Below, piece by piece: positions 9,271 through 19,072 of a DNA stretch of 64,000 nt. Position numbers and translations under genes: made by a program. A model generated the notes under the pieces. That model saw nothing but the letters and a program-made list of their open reading frames with translations. It was not told the DNA's origin and searched no databases. Origin of the DNA: Rhodoligotrophos sp. CJ14 (GTDB lineage Bacteria > Pseudomonadota > Alphaproteobacteria > Rhizobiales > Im1); assembly GCF_038811545.1 (NCBI RefSeq), contig NZ_CP133319.1:310001-374000 (forward strand), given 5' to 3'. The stretch's first letter is position 1. Every line of letters starts with the position of its first letter.

Positions 9271-9597
9271 ATGCGTTTCAAATCCAAATCGGCAATCCTG
9301 TTCATGCTGGCTGCGATCGGCACCTTGGGATATTTTACCTGGCATGGCCTCCACGGCAGCCGTGGCGTCGAGAGGGTGGCTGAGCTCAGGCTTAAGGTTG
9401 AGCGCCTGGAAGGCGAGCTCGCTCAGCTGAAGGAGCAGCGTCTGGCTCTCGAGCGGCGCGTCGTTTTGCTTCGTCCAGAGAGTATCGATCCTGACATGCT
9501 CGATGAGGAAGCGCGAGCATTGCTCGGCTTCGTTCACGAGAATGACCGATCGATTCCCCTCGACCGCAGCGGTGGCGTGGCTGCCTTTGCCGAATAA
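9271..9597 (+). CDS. ftsB: Septum formation initiator FtsB/DivIC
   Basis: Bitopic division protein of the FtsQLB complex. ATG 9271 gives 108 residues: a short basic N-terminus (MRFKSKS), one transmembrane helix (AILFMLAAIGTLGYFTW), then a coiled coil (about residues 35-75, LKVERLEGELAQLKEQRLAL) and a short periplasmic tail. This architecture and the position just before pdhA match the alphaproteobacterial FtsB/DivIC gene. A longer frame from about 9229 exists but adds residues unlike the family. The ribosome site is weak. Confidence 0.82.
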   Translation: MRFKSKSAILFMLAAIGTLGYFTWHGLHGSRGVERVAELRLKVERLEGELAQLKEQRLALERRVVLLRPESIDPDMLDEEARALLGFVHENDRSIPLDRSGGVAAFAE

Positions 9598-9730
9598 CCT
9601 TAATCCAGTTAATCTGAAAATATACAGCAGAATCAGCAGCTTGATCTGATTTGAACAGGCCTACATCCCTATAGCTTTGAAGCATCGAAGGCGCTATCCT
9701 CTCGCCACGATTATCGCTTGGGAGATGTCG

Positions 9731-10825
9731 ATGGTGGCGCGCAAGGCCAAACCTGCAAGCACAACCCGCGAAGCCAAGAGCGAAGCGAGGAAGCCGGCCA
9801 GAAGCACGAGGACAGCGAAGACTACGCAGCCCCAGCCTCCCTTCGGCGTTGCTGACCTCACCCGGGATCAAGAGCTTCAGGCCCTGACCGATATGCTTCT
9901 GATCCGGCGTTTCGAGGAGAAGGCCGGACAGCTCTATGGCATGGGCTATATCGGCGGCTTCTGCCATCTCTATATCGGCCAGGAGGCCGTGGTCGTCGGC
10001 ATGCAAATGGCGCTGAAGCCGGGCGATCAGGTCATCACCTCCTATCGCGATCACGGCCATATGCTGGCAACCGGCATGGACCCGAAAGGCGTGATGGCCG
10101 AACTCACCGGCCGCCACAGCGGCTATTCCAAGGGCAAGGGCGGCTCCATGCATATGTTCAGCCGCGAGAAGGCCTTCTTCGGCGGCCATGGTATTGTCGG
10201 CGCCCAGGTGCCGATTGGCACCGGGCTCGCTTTCGCCAATAAATACCGGAATTCCGACGCGGTCTCGCTCACCTATTTCGGTGAAGGTGCCGCGAACCAG
10301 GGCCAGGTCTATGAAAGCTTCAACATGGCCTCCCTCTGGAAGCTGCCGGTGGTCTACATCATCGAGAATAACCAATATGCCATGGGCACCTCGGTCAGTC
10401 GGGCCGCGGCACATGCCGAGGAGCTTTGCCTCCGCGGCACGGCCTTCGGCATTCCCGGCGAGCGGGTCGATGGCATGGATGTGCGCGCCGTGAAGGCGGC
10501 TGGCGATTACGCGGTCGACTACTGCCGGTCGGGCAAGGGGCCGATCATCCTGGAGATGCGCACCTATCGCTACCGCGGCCATTCCATGTCGGACCCTGCG
10601 AAATACCGCACCCGCGACGAGGTGCAGCGTATGCGGCAGGAGCATGACCCGATCGAGCAGGTGCGCAAGCGCCTCCTTGAAAAAGGCCTCGCAACCGAGG
10701 ACGACCTGAAGGAGATCGACCGCAAGGTTCGCGAGCGCGTCACCGAGGCTGCCGAATTTGCGCAATCTGCGCCCGAGCCGGATCCATCGGAGCTTTGGAC
10801 GGATGTCTATGTCGAGAGCGCTTGA
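9731..10825 (+). CDS. pdhA: Pyruvate dehydrogenase E1 component, alpha subunit
   Basis: Decarboxylates pyruvate with thiamine diphosphate (ThDP) in the E1 alpha2-beta2 heterotetramer. ATG 9731 is chosen because GGGAG lies about six bases upstream; ATG 9725 and an upstream TTG are alternatives. The first ~35 residues are a basic, Ala/Lys/Thr-rich tail before the catalytic domain. Conserved pieces are 'GFCHLYIGQEA', 'SYRDHGHMLA', 'GKGGSMHMFS', the ThDP segment GEGAANQGQ...ENN, and 'RYRGHSMSDPAKYR' (phosphorylation-loop equivalent). The usual metal-binding GDG reads GEG here, as I recall for the branched-chain E1-alpha. First gene of the pdhA-pdhB-pdhC-lpd operon; the preceding ~130 bases are AT-rich and probably hold the promoter. 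Confidence 0.95.
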   Translation: MVARKAKPASTTREAKSEARKPARSTRTAKTTQPQPPFGVADLTRDQELQALTDMLLIRRFEEKAGQLYGMGYIGGFCHLYIGQEAVVVGMQMALKPGDQVITSYRDHGHMLATGMDPKGVMAELTGRHSGYSKGKGGSMHMFSREKAFFGGHGIVGAQVPIGTGLAFANKYRNSDAVSLTYFGEGAANQGQVYESFNMASLWKLPVVYIIENNQYAMGTSVSRAAAHAEELCLRGTAFGIPGERVDGMDVRAVKAAGDYAVDYCRSGKGPIILEMRTYRYRGHSMSDPAKYRTRDEVQRMRQEHDPIEQVRKRLLEKGLATEDDLKEIDRKVRERVTEAAEFAQSAPEPDPSELWTDVYVESA

Positions 10826-10979
10826 TGCGGGGTCGATGGGCGGGCATTGTCCCAAGGCTCATGCCGCGCCCCGGCATTCGCCGCCTTTCGGTGCCCCGCA
10901 GGATCGAACCTCACACAGGCGCGGATTTCTCCCGCGCTGAAGCCGCCACCCCCAATTGTCTGTCGGCAGGATAATCCGC

Positions 10980-12419
10980 ATGCCCATTCCTGTTCTGATG
11001 CCGGCCCTCTCTCCGACCATGGAAGAGGGCACCCTCGCAAAATGGCTGGTCAAGGAAGGTGACAAGGTCTCATCGGGCGATGTCATCGCCGAAATCGAAA
11101 CCGACAAGGCCACTATGGAGGTCGAGGCGGTGGATGAAGGGACCGTCGGCAAGATCCTCGTGGCCGCCGGCACCGAGGGCGTCAAGGTGAACACCCCGAT
11201 CGCCGTGCTGGTGGCGGAGGGGGAGGATGCATCAGCGCCTCTGCCTGAACGCGATGCTCCCAAGCCAGCCGATGAGCCGTCGACCGCCTCGCCGGAAGCG
11301 GTGGTGGAAAAGGCACCCTCCGAGGGCTCGGGCTCACGCCCCGTTGCGGAAAGCCACGGCCGGCCGGCCGCCCCCGGTGGGGAAGCGCGCATTGGAGCGG
11401 CAGTTGCCGGTGATCCCGAGATCCCTGAGGGAACCGAGCTCGTCTCGATGACCGTGCGCGAGGCGTTGCGGGATGCGATGGCGGAAGAGATGCGGGCCGA
11501 TGATACGGTCTTCGTCATCGGTGAGGAGGTCGCCGAATATCAGGGCGCCTATAAGGTCACGCAAGGCCTGCTCGATGAGTTCGGTGCGCGCCGGGTGATC
11601 GATACGCCGATCACCGAGCATGGCTTCACGGGCCTCGCGGTCGGGGCGGCCTTCGGCGGATTGAAGCCGATCGTCGAGTTCATGACCTTCAATTTCGCCA
11701 TGCAGGCCATGGACCAGATCATCAATTCCGCGGCGAAGACCCTTTACATGTCCGGCGGCCAGATGGGTGCGCATATGGTGTTTCGCGGGCCCAATGGCGC
11801 AGCCGCGCGCGTTGCCGCCCAGCACAGCCAGGACTTCTCGTCCTGGTATGCGCATATCCCCGGTCTCAAGGTGATCGCGCCCTATACGGCAGCGGATGCG
11901 AAGGGATTGCTCAAAGCCGCCATTCGCGATCCCAATCCTGTGGTCTTCCTTGAGAACGAGCTGCTCTATGGCCGTGCTTTCGAGGTGCCGAAACTCGATG
12001 ATTGGGTGCTGCCCATCGGCAAGGCGCGCATCGCCAGGCAGGGCAAGGACGTCACTCTCGTTTCCTATTCGATCGGCATGCAATATGCGCTCGAAGCCGC
12101 CGAGAAGCTGAGCGCCGATGGTATCGAGGCCGAGGTGATCGATCTGCGCAGCCTGCGCCCGCTCGATATCGACACGGTGATTGCCAGCGTGAAGAAGACC
12201 AATCGCTGTGTCACCGTCGAGGAAGGCTGGCCGGTCTGCTCGATCGGCTCGGAGATCGCCGCCCAGCTCATGGACAAGGCCTTCGACTGGCTGGACGCCC
12301 CGGTGCTGCGGGTCAATGGCAAGGACGTGCCCATGCCCTATGCTGCCAATCTCGAGAAGCTGGCACTGCCTTCGGTCGACGAGGTGATCGAGGCCGTGCA
12401 CAAGGTCATCTATCGCTGA
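10980..12419 (+). CDS. pdhB: Pyruvate dehydrogenase E1 component, beta subunit, with N-terminal lipoyl domain
   Basis: Partner of PdhA. ATG 10980 gives 480 residues. Residues 1-80 are a lipoyl domain with the lipoylated lysine at position 43 ([12 protein letters not shown]), then a Pro/Ala/Glu linker to about 150, then the E1-beta transketolase fold ([61 protein letters not shown]). The lipoyl fusion on E1-beta is typical of alphaproteobacteria. By my count the first 82 residues differ from those of PdhC at only eight positions. A 154-base gap separates it from pdhA. Confidence 0.96.
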   Translation: MPIPVLMPALSPTMEEGTLAKWLVKEGDKVSSGDVIAEIETDKATMEVEAVDEGTVGKILVAAGTEGVKVNTPIAVLVAEGEDASAPLPERDAPKPADEPSTASPEAVVEKAPSEGSGSRPVAESHGRPAAPGGEARIGAAVAGDPEIPEGTELVSMTVREALRDAMAEEMRADDTVFVIGEEVAEYQGAYKVTQGLLDEFGARRVIDTPITEHGFTGLAVGAAFGGLKPIVEFMTFNFAMQAMDQIINSAAKTLYMSGGQMGAHMVFRGPNGAAARVAAQHSQDFSSWYAHIPGLKVIAPYTAADAKGLLKAAIRDPNPVVFLENELLYGRAFEVPKLDDWVLPIGKARIARQGKDVTLVSYSIGMQYALEAAEKLSADGIEAEVIDLRSLRPLDIDTVIASVKKTNRCVTVEEGWPVCSIGSEIAAQLMDKAFDWLDAPVLRVNGKDVPMPYAANLEKLALPSVDEVIEAVHKVIYR

Positions 12420-12446
12420 TATCCCTCTTCGCTCAGGACGCTGCCC

Positions 12447-13874
12447 ATGCCCACGCCCATTCTCATGCCAGCGCTCTCCCCCACCATGGAAGAGGGAAAG
12501 CTCGCGAAATGGCTCGTCAAGGAAGGCGACAAGGTTGCCTCTGGCGACGTGATTGCGGAAATCGAGACCGACAAGGCCACCATGGAGGTCGAGGCGGTGG
12601 ACGAGGGCACAATGGGCAAGATCCTCGTTCCCGCCGGCACCGAAGGGGTAAAGGTCAATGCGCCGATCGCGGTCCTTATCGCTGAGGGTGAGAGCGCGGA
12701 TGATATTGGTGAGGTTGCTGGACAAGGGAAGGCGGAGGCCGCACCGAAGCCCGAACCGGCCGCCGCGGCCCCGCAACGCAGCGAGCCGCAACCAAGCGCG
12801 CGCGCTCCGGCAGCACCGACACAATCGCGGCGGCAAGAACCCGTTTCCCAGCCGGAAAAGGCGGAAGCGCCCAACAAGCCCAGCGCGGCCGCGCCGCAAG
12901 AGCATGACGGCCACGAGCGCATCTTTGCCTCACCTCTGGCGCGCCGCCTCGCCCGGGAAGCCGGCCTTGACCTTGCAACCCTCAAGGGATCGGGACCTCA
13001 TGGCCGCATCGTGAAAGCGGATATCGAGCTTGCCGCCCGCGGAGGCCCCCTCGCAAGGCAGCCCGCCGAGGCTCCGGGCGAGCCGGCCACTGGCGCACCG
13101 GCTCCCGCAAAAGCGTCAAGCGCGGTCCCGAGCATGTCCGATGCGGAGATCCGCAGGCTGTACGAGGAGGGCTCCTACGAGCTCGTTCCCCATGACAGCA
13201 TGCGCCGGACGATCGCGCGCAGGCTCACCCAGGCCAAGCAGACCATCCCGCATTTCTATCTGACGGTGGATGTCATCATCGATGCGCTGCTCGAAACCCG
13301 TACCCGCCTGAACGCGCGCGCGCCGAAGAACAAGGAGGGGTCGCCCGCTTACAAGATCTCGGTCAATGACTTCGTCATCAAAGCGCTCGGCGTTGCCCTG
13401 CAGCAGGTGCCCGATGCCAATGTGACCTGGACCGAGGAGGGGCTTCTCAAGCATCGCAGGTCCGATGTGGGTGTGGCGGTTGCCATTCCCGGCGGGCTGA
13501 TCACGCCGGTCGTGCGCAATGTGGAGGCGAAGGGGCTCGCGACCATCTCTCAGGAGATGAAGGACTATGCCGCCCGCGCGCGGGCCCGCAGGCTCAAGCC
13601 CGAGGAATATCAGGGCGGCACCACGGCGGTCTCCAATCTCGGCATGTATGGCGTGAAGGACTTCGCGGCAGTGATCAACCCGCCGCACGCGACCATTCTC
13701 GCGGTGGGGGAGGGCGAGAAGCGGCCGGTCATTGTCGATGACGAGATTGTCATTCGCACCGTCATGTCGCTCACCCTGTCGACCGACCATCGCGCTGTCG
13801 ATGGTGCGCTCGGGGCAGAATTCCTGCAGGTCATCAAGTCCCTGCTCGAAGACCCCACCATGATGCTGGTATAG
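12447..13874 (+). CDS. pdhC: Dihydrolipoamide acetyltransferase (E2 of pyruvate dehydrogenase)
   Basis: Core subunit that transfers the acetyl group from lipoamide to CoA. The 475-residue order is: lipoyl domain (1-80, lipoyl lysine 43), Pro/Ala linker, peripheral-subunit-binding domain (about 150-190, [16 protein letters not shown]...[14 protein letters not shown]), a second linker, then the catalytic chloramphenicol-acetyltransferase-like domain ending with the active-site motif '[10 protein letters not shown]'. Only one lipoyl domain is present. It starts 27 bases after pdhB and ends about 10 bases before lpd, fitting one transcript. Confidence 0.97.
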   Translation: MPTPILMPALSPTMEEGKLAKWLVKEGDKVASGDVIAEIETDKATMEVEAVDEGTMGKILVPAGTEGVKVNAPIAVLIAEGESADDIGEVAGQGKAEAAPKPEPAAAAPQRSEPQPSARAPAAPTQSRRQEPVSQPEKAEAPNKPSAAAPQEHDGHERIFASPLARRLAREAGLDLATLKGSGPHGRIVKADIELAARGGPLARQPAEAPGEPATGAPAPAKASSAVPSMSDAEIRRLYEEGSYELVPHDSMRRTIARRLTQAKQTIPHFYLTVDVIIDALLETRTRLNARAPKNKEGSPAYKISVNDFVIKALGVALQQVPDANVTWTEEGLLKHRRSDVGVAVAIPGGLITPVVRNVEAKGLATISQEMKDYAARARARRLKPEEYQGGTTAVSNLGMYGVKDFAAVINPPHATILAVGEGEKRPVIVDDEIVIRTVMSLTLSTDHRAVDGALGAEFLQVIKSLLEDPTMMLV

Positions 13875-13884
13875 GATGAAGCCC

Positions 13885-15282
13885 ATGGCCGAGACTGCCT
13901 TCGACGTCATCATCATCGGCTCCGGGCCCGGGGGCTATGTCACCGCCATTCGCTCCGCCCAGCTCGGCTTCAAGACGGCGGTGATCGAGGAAAAGCATCT
14001 CGGCGGCATCTGCCTCAACTGGGGCTGCATTCCCACCAAGGCGCTCTTGCGGTCTGCCGAGGTCTATCACCTCATGCAGCACCCCGGCGATTATGGCTTG
14101 TCGGCGGAAAAAGTGAGCTTTGATCCGGCCGCGGTGGTGAAACGCTCGCGCAACGTGGCTGGACAGCTCAACCGCGGCGTCGCCCATCTCCTGAAGAAGA
14201 ACAAGGTGACCGTCATCGATGGCCACGGCCGGCTCGATGGCCCAGGCAAGGTCATTGTCTCGAAGGATGGCAAGGAGCAAGGCCGCTATATCGCCAAGCA
14301 TATCATCCTGGCAACGGGTGCCCGGCCACGGGCATTGCCGGGGCTCGAACCTGACCAGAAGCTGATCTGGACCTATTTCGAGGCCATGGTGCCGCAAGAG
14401 ATCCCGAAGTCGCTCCTGGTCATCGGCTCTGGCGCGATCGGCATCGAATTCGCATCCTTCTACCGGACTATGGGTGCAGACGTCACCGTCGTTGAAGTTC
14501 TGCCGCAGATCTTGCCGGCGGAAGATGCCGAGATCGCTGCCCATGCGCGCAAACGCTTCGAGAAGCAGGGCATCAAGATCATCACCTCTGCGAAAGTCGA
14601 GAGCCTCAAGAAGGGCCAGAACACTGTGACGGCGGTGATCGATGACGGCAAGAACCGCCAGGAGGTCACCGTTGATCGGGCGATTTCGGCGGTTGGCGTC
14701 ATCGGCAATGTTGAGGATATCGGCCTCGAGACCACCAAGGTGAAGACCGAGCGCGGCATCATTCTCTGTGACGGCTTCGGGCGCACCGCTGAGCCGGGCA
14801 TCTATGCCATCGGCGATGTGGCAGGTCCGCCTATGCTTGCCCATAAGGCCGAGCATGAGGGGGTGGTCTGTATCGAGAAGATCGCCGGGCTCGACCCGCA
14901 TCCCCTGGACAAGCTCAAGATCCCCGGCTGCACCTATTGCTATCCGCAGGTTGCTTCCGTCGGCCTTACCGAAGCCAAGGCCAAGGAGCACGGGTTCGAT
15001 CTGCGCATCGGCCGCTTTCCCTTCGTCGGCAATGGCAAGGCCATAGCGCTCGGTGAACCGGAGGGAATGGTTAAGACCATCTTTGACAAGGCCACGGGCC
15101 AGCTGCTCGGCGCGCACATGGTCGGCGCGGAAGTTACCGAGCTGATTCAAGGCTTTGTCATAGCCATGACCCTGGAGACCACGGAGGAAGAGCTGATGCA
15201 CACGGTCTTCCCCCATCCGACCCTGTCTGAGATGATGCACGAGTCGGTGCTTGACGCTTATGGACGGGTCATCCACATGTGA
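13885..15282 (+). CDS. lpd: Dihydrolipoyl dehydrogenase (E3)
   Basis: FAD- and NAD-dependent enzyme that reoxidises dihydrolipoamide. The N-terminus MAETAFDVIIIGSGPGGYV is the FAD dinucleotide fold; the redox-active disulfide is in GGICLNWGCIPTKALL; the NAD fold is VIGSGAIGIEFASFY; 'YAIGDVAGPPMLAHKAEHEG' is the second FAD contact; and 'HPTLSEMMHES' holds the C-terminal active-site histidine and glutamate. ATG 13885 is preferred because AGGA lies eight bases upstream; ATG 13876 adds three residues. The stop codon lies inside the 5' arm of a hairpin terminator. Confidence 0.96.
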   Translation: MAETAFDVIIIGSGPGGYVTAIRSAQLGFKTAVIEEKHLGGICLNWGCIPTKALLRSAEVYHLMQHPGDYGLSAEKVSFDPAAVVKRSRNVAGQLNRGVAHLLKKNKVTVIDGHGRLDGPGKVIVSKDGKEQGRYIAKHIILATGARPRALPGLEPDQKLIWTYFEAMVPQEIPKSLLVIGSGAIGIEFASFYRTMGADVTVVEVLPQILPAEDAEIAAHARKRFEKQGIKIITSAKVESLKKGQNTVTAVIDDGKNRQEVTVDRAISAVGVIGNVEDIGLETTKVKTERGIILCDGFGRTAEPGIYAIGDVAGPPMLAHKAEHEGVVCIEKIAGLDPHPLDKLKIPGCTYCYPQVASVGLTEAKAKEHGFDLRIGRFPFVGNGKAIALGEPEGMVKTIFDKATGQLLGAHMVGAEVTELIQGFVIAMTLETTEEELMHTVFPHPTLSEMMHESVLDAYGRVIHM

Positions 15283-15308
15283 CCCTGGCGTTTGCGACGC
15301 AGGGTCAC
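15279..15308 (+). terminator. Hairpin terminator after lpd
   Basis: GTGACCCTG and CAGGGTCAC pair around a ~12-base loop that can pair further (GCG/CGC). The lpd stop codon is part of the left arm. No T-tract follows. It marks the end of the pyruvate dehydrogenase operon. Confidence 0.6.
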
Positions 15309-15397
15309 AAGCCTCGATGCGTCACATGCGCCATGCGCAACACCGTCACGGGCATGAACCGTGGCATGGGATATGCTTGAAGAGAGGAGCGGGGGTG

Positions 15398-15652
15398 ATG
15401 GAGGGCGTCGGTTGGATCTCCTGGATCATTATCGGCATCATAGCGGGCTGGATTGCGGAAAAGGTCATGGACCGCAGCCATGGCCTGTTCACCAATTTCC
15501 TCGTTGGCGTGATCGGCGCCGTGATCGGCGGCTGGATTGCCCGCACCGCAGGCCTTCAAATCGCCCCCGGCTGGATCAGCTCGCTCATCGTGGCCACGAT
15601 CGGCGCGATCATTCTGCTGTTCCTGCTCGGCATCTTCTTCCGCAAGCGATAG
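15398..15652 (+). CDS. GlsB/YeaQ/YmgE family small membrane protein
   Basis: Transglycosylase-associated (GlsB/YeaQ/YmgE) family protein of 84 residues with three hydrophobic Gly-rich helices: 'ISWIIIGIIAGWIAEKVM', 'FLVGVIGAVIGGWIA', and 'ISSLIVATIGAIILLFLLGIFF', ending FRKR. AGGAG lies about eight bases before ATG 15398. Members are stress-associated inner-membrane proteins of unknown mechanism. The upstream in-frame extension is His/Arg-rich and not family-like. It precedes lipA by 20 bases and may share its transcript. Confidence 0.85.
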   Translation: MEGVGWISWIIIGIIAGWIAEKVMDRSHGLFTNFLVGVIGAVIGGWIARTAGLQIAPGWISSLIVATIGAIILLFLLGIFFRKR

Positions 15653-15672
15653 CAACCCGCGCGGCACATTGA

Positions 15673-16668
15673 ATGGTTACACTCGTCAATACACTGGAGC
15701 GGCAGACGGCGCGGCACCCGGAAAAGGTGCATCGCCCTGACAATCCGGTTCTGCGCAAGCCCGACTGGATAAGGGTGCGGGCGCCTGGCTCGCCCGTCTA
15801 CCAGGAAACGCGGGCGATCGTGCGAGAGAACAAGCTGGTCACCGTATGCGAGGAGGCCGGCTGTCCCAATATCGGCGAGTGCTGGTCGAAGAAGCACGCA
15901 ACCTTCATGATCATGGGTGAGATCTGCACCCGTGCTTGCGGGTTCTGCAACGTGCGCACCGGGCTGCCTCTGGCCCTTGATCCGGAGGAGCCCGCTCATG
16001 TCGCCGATGCGGTCTTCAAGCTCGGGCTCTCCCATGTGGTGATCACCTCGGTCGACCGGGACGACCTGCCCGATGGTGGCGCACGCCATTTCGCCGAAGT
16101 AGTCCGGGCGGTTCGCGCCCGCAATCCCGCGACCACCATCGAGATCCTGACGCCTGATTTCCTGCGCAAGGATGGCGCGCTCGAAATCGTCGTCGCGGCG
16201 CGGCCCGACGTGTTCAACCACAATCTCGAGACAGTGCCGGCCCGCTATCTGCGGGTGCGGCCAGGCGCCCGCTATTTCCACTCGTTGCGGCTTTTGCAGC
16301 AGGTGAAGGAGCTCGATCCTTCGATCTTCACCAAGTCCGGCATCATGGTGGGCTTAGGGGAGACCCGCGACGAGGTGCTCCAGGTGATGGACGATATGCG
16401 GGCAGCAGATGTTGATTTCATCACCATCGGGCAGTATCTGCAGCCGACTCGCAAGCATATCGCGGTCGACCGCTTTGTGACGCCTGACGAGTTCAAGGCC
16501 TATGAGCAGGTGGCCTATGCCAAGGGTTTCCTGATGGTCTCATCGAGCCCGCTCACCCGCTCCTCTCATCATGCCGGTGAGGATTTCGTGCGGCTCCGCG
16601 CCGCGCGAAATGCCAAGCTCGCCCGCAAGCCCGAAGCGGGCCCCAGGCCCGAAGCGAAGCTGATCTGA
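15673..16668 (+). CDS. lipA: Lipoyl synthase
   Basis: Radical SAM enzyme that inserts two sulfurs into octanoyl groups to make lipoyl cofactor, needed by PdhB and PdhC in this window. Both [4Fe-4S] sites are intact: auxiliary-cluster cysteines 59, 64 and 70 ([12 protein letters not shown]) and radical SAM cysteines 85, 89 and 92 (CTRACGFC). The C-terminal '[13 protein letters not shown]' contains the RSSxHA-type serine motif. Length 331 is normal. The last base of its stop region overlaps the coq10 start (ATG 16668), so the pair is probably coupled. Confidence 0.97.
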   Translation: MVTLVNTLERQTARHPEKVHRPDNPVLRKPDWIRVRAPGSPVYQETRAIVRENKLVTVCEEAGCPNIGECWSKKHATFMIMGEICTRACGFCNVRTGLPLALDPEEPAHVADAVFKLGLSHVVITSVDRDDLPDGGARHFAEVVRAVRARNPATTIEILTPDFLRKDGALEIVVAARPDVFNHNLETVPARYLRVRPGARYFHSLRLLQQVKELDPSIFTKSGIMVGLGETRDEVLQVMDDMRAADVDFITIGQYLQPTRKHIAVDRFVTPDEFKAYEQVAYAKGFLMVSSSPLTRSSHHAGEDFVRLRAARNAKLARKPEAGPRPEAKLI

Positions 16669-17153
16669 TGCGCCACTTCAAGACCAGCTACCGGATGCCC
16701 TACAGCGCGGACCACATGTTCGCGCTGGCCGCCGATATCGAGAGCTATCCGGAATTCGTGCCGCTTTGCGAAAAGGCGGTCATTCACAGTCGCGCGCCCT
16801 TGGGCGAAGGACGCGAGATCCTTAGGGCCTCCCTCAGCGTGGGCTATGAGAAGCTGCATCTCAACGAGACCTTCCTGAGCGACGTGACGCTCGACCCCGA
16901 TCGCGGCCATATCCGCTCGGTCTCCTCGACCGGTCCCGTCAAGCAGCTTGAGGCCGACTGGCTGTTCGTGCCTCTCACCGAGACAGCCTCCCGCATCGAT
17001 TTCAACCTGTCCTACCAGATGCGGTCCATGGCCTTGCAGATGCTGATGTCGATGATGTTCGACAAAGCCTTTCAGCGCATCGCGCATGCCTTCCGCTCGC
17101 GCGCTGATCAGATCTATGGCAACAGGCTGAAGCCCCAGGTCGCGAGCGTCTGA
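16668..17153 (+). CDS. COQ10/RatA-family START-domain protein
   Basis: Single-domain START-like protein of 161 residues (SRPBCC fold). The opening 'YRMPYSADHMFALAADIESYPEFVPLCEKA' and 'FNLSYQMRSMALQMLMSMMFDKAF' near the C-terminus are typical of the COQ10/type II toxin RatA group. In alphaproteobacteria it is usually next to lipA and is regarded as a ubiquinone-binding chaperone for respiration. The toxin name is inherited from E. coli RatA and is probably wrong here. It converges with cinA. Confidence 0.88.
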   Translation: MRHFKTSYRMPYSADHMFALAADIESYPEFVPLCEKAVIHSRAPLGEGREILRASLSVGYEKLHLNETFLSDVTLDPDRGHIRSVSSTGPVKQLEADWLFVPLTETASRIDFNLSYQMRSMALQMLMSMMFDKAFQRIAHAFRSRADQIYGNRLKPQVASV

Positions 17154-17173
17154 AGCGACTTGCGCACGCCCGG

Positions 17174-17689
17174 TCACGCGGTGGCGCTGGTCTCGCGTAG
17201 CTGCTCGGCAATGAGCACCAGGGCAGTCCTCACGCTCAGGATGCGGATGCGATGGCGTCCCTGGTTTCCAAACAACATGCGCCGATGGAGCGTTGGCTTG
17301 CCCTTGGCCGCGCAGGCCAGGTGAACGAGGCCCACCGGCTTGGCCTCGCTGCCGCCGTCGGGCCCTGCAATGCCGGTGACGCTCACCGCAATATCCGCGT
17401 GGGATCGCTCGAGCGCACCCTCCGCCATGGCCCGCGCCACCTGCTCGCTCACCGCGCCATGGGCCTCGATCATGTCGGCGGGAACGCCAAGCAAACCAAT
17501 CTTTGCTTCGTTGGAATAGGTCACGAAGCCACAATCCATATAGGTTGAGGCGCCCGGAAGTTCCGTGAGGCAGGCGGCAATCAGCCCGCCTGTGCAGGAT
17601 TCGGCGGTGGCAAGCATCATGCGCCGGCTGGCGCATTGCTCAATCACGGCCTGTGCCTCGCGAACGACCTCATCCTCGAACATGCTCAT
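17174..17689 (-). CDS. CinA C-terminal domain protein, nicotinamide-nucleotide amidohydrolase (PncC)
   Basis: Stand-alone CinA C-terminal domain of 171 residues, expected to hydrolyse NMN to nicotinate mononucleotide in pyridine nucleotide salvage. Motifs: '[23 protein letters not shown]', '[16 protein letters not shown]', '[22 protein letters not shown]'. The N-terminal molybdopterin-binding domain of full CinA is absent, as is normal for PncC. The ribosome site GAGGTGA overlaps the ispDF stop just upstream, so the gene is the second of an ispDF-cinA operon. Confidence 0.9.
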   Translation of the reverse strand: MSMFEDEVVREAQAVIEQCASRRMMLATAESCTGGLIAACLTELPGASTYMDCGFVTYSNEAKIGLLGVPADMIEAHGAVSEQVARAMAEGALERSHADIAVSVTGIAGPDGGSEAKPVGLVHLACAAKGKPTLHRRMLFGNQGRHRIRILSVRTALVLIAEQLRETSATA

Positions 17690-17693
17690 CTCT

Positions 17694-18872
17694 TCACCTC
17701 AGCGGCAACCGAACCAATGCGGTTGCATAGGCTACCATGCCTTCTTTGCGTCCGATGAAACCCATTTCTTCATTTGTCGTTGCCTTGATCCCGACGCGGT
17801 CGGTGGTCACGCCCAGCATGCGGGCAACCGCCTCCTTCATTTCTGCCAGATGTGGCTTGATCTTCGGGGCTTCGCTCACCAGCGTGATGTCGCAATTGGC
17901 GATAAGCCCGCCGAGCGCCTTCACCTTGCGCACGGCCTCCTCGACGAACACCGAGGAAGCGGCCCCCTTCCACTGGGGATCGCTGGGTGGGAAATGAACG
18001 CCGATATCGCCTTCGCCGATCGCACCGAAGATCGCGTCGGTGAGGGCATGCAGCGCCACATCCGCGTCTGAATGGCCCACAAGCCCGTGGCTGTGCGGGA
18101 TGCGCACGCCGCACAGGGTCACATGATCGCCCGGGCCGAACTGGTGGACATCAAACCCATGGCCCACGCGGATATCGGCCAGTGCCGCCCATTGTTCCTG
18201 GCGCAAGCGGGCATCCGCTGATGCGATGTCTTCCGAGGTGGTGAGTTTCACGTTCTGCCTTTCTCCGGAAATGACCGCGACGGGAATGCCGGCCCATTCG
18301 GCAAGAGATGCATCATCCGTGAAATCGCGGTGTTCACTTCTTTTGGCGCGGTCATGGATCTCGATGATGGCGTTGTAGCGAAAACCCTGGGGCGTCTGGG
18401 CCCCCCACAGGCCGTCCCGGTCGATGGTTGCCACAATTGTCCCATCGCGCGTGACCCGCTTGATGGTCTCCGCGATCGGTAAGGCAGGGATGACAGCTGT
18501 GTGCTCGCGCAGGGCTGCCACCACGTTTGAGATCAAAGCCGGGCTCACGAAGGGCCGCGCCCCGTCATGGATGAGCACGCCGTCCGGAGCATAGGGCTCC
18601 AGCGCGCTCAGCCCGTTGTGGACCGAGCCTTGGCGAGTATCCGCACCCGTCACGAAAGGCAACAGATCGAGCCCGCTGAGTGCGTCCTGGCAGATGGGCA
18701 AATGGTCCTTGCCAATCACCACCTGCACCTGACTGATTTCGGGATGATCGAGGAAGGCCTGAACCGTGTGGCGCAGCACCGGCACCGCACCGATCTCCTG
18801 ATATTGCTTGGGCAGGGGGCCGCCGGCACGAATGCCTGAACCTGCAGCGACGATGAGGGCAGCAATGACCAT
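17694..18872 (-). CDS. ispDF: Bifunctional IspD/IspF, MEP isoprenoid pathway
   Basis: Fusion of 2-C-methyl-D-erythritol 4-phosphate cytidylyltransferase and 2,4-cyclodiphosphate synthase, characteristic of alphaproteobacteria. The IspD half (about 1-230) has '[21 protein letters not shown]', the nucleotide loop, and '[11 protein letters not shown]'. The IspF half (from about 235) has '[12 protein letters not shown]' and '[19 protein letters not shown]' with zinc ligands. ATG 18872 gives 392 residues; the longer frame adds 49 residues unlike IspD. It lies divergent from dusB, with a ~200-base gap for promoters. Confidence 0.95.
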   Translation of the reverse strand: MVIAALIVAAGSGIRAGGPLPKQYQEIGAVPVLRHTVQAFLDHPEISQVQVVIGKDHLPICQDALSGLDLLPFVTGADTRQGSVHNGLSALEPYAPDGVLIHDGARPFVSPALISNVVAALREHTAVIPALPIAETIKRVTRDGTIVATIDRDGLWGAQTPQGFRYNAIIEIHDRAKRSEHRDFTDDASLAEWAGIPVAVISGERQNVKLTTSEDIASADARLRQEQWAALADIRVGHGFDVHQFGPGDHVTLCGVRIPHSHGLVGHSDADVALHALTDAIFGAIGEGDIGVHFPPSDPQWKGAASSVFVEEAVRKVKALGGLIANCDITLVSEAPKIKPHLAEMKEAVARMLGVTTDRVGIKATTNEEMGFIGRKEGMVAYATALVRLPLR

Positions 18873-19072
18873 GGGTCTAAGACATGCCTTTCCTAGAACA
18901 GACGAGACTGAGGCTTTATACGATCTGGCGCAAAAGTCGACCGGTGCGACGAGCAAACCGCTCTGCGGCATGGCGCCCCCGGGCCAGGCCATCCATCGCT
19001 CGCGACTTGCTCTTCCCACGCAATTGCTGCAGATTGCTCACCAGTTAATCGGGACTGCCAGTTGCATAAAAT

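Noticed and set aside
9392-15276. Long minus-strand ORFs opposite pdhA, pdhB, pdhC and lpd
   Set aside because: High GC content leaves antisense frames open. Products match no family pattern and the sense genes are certain.
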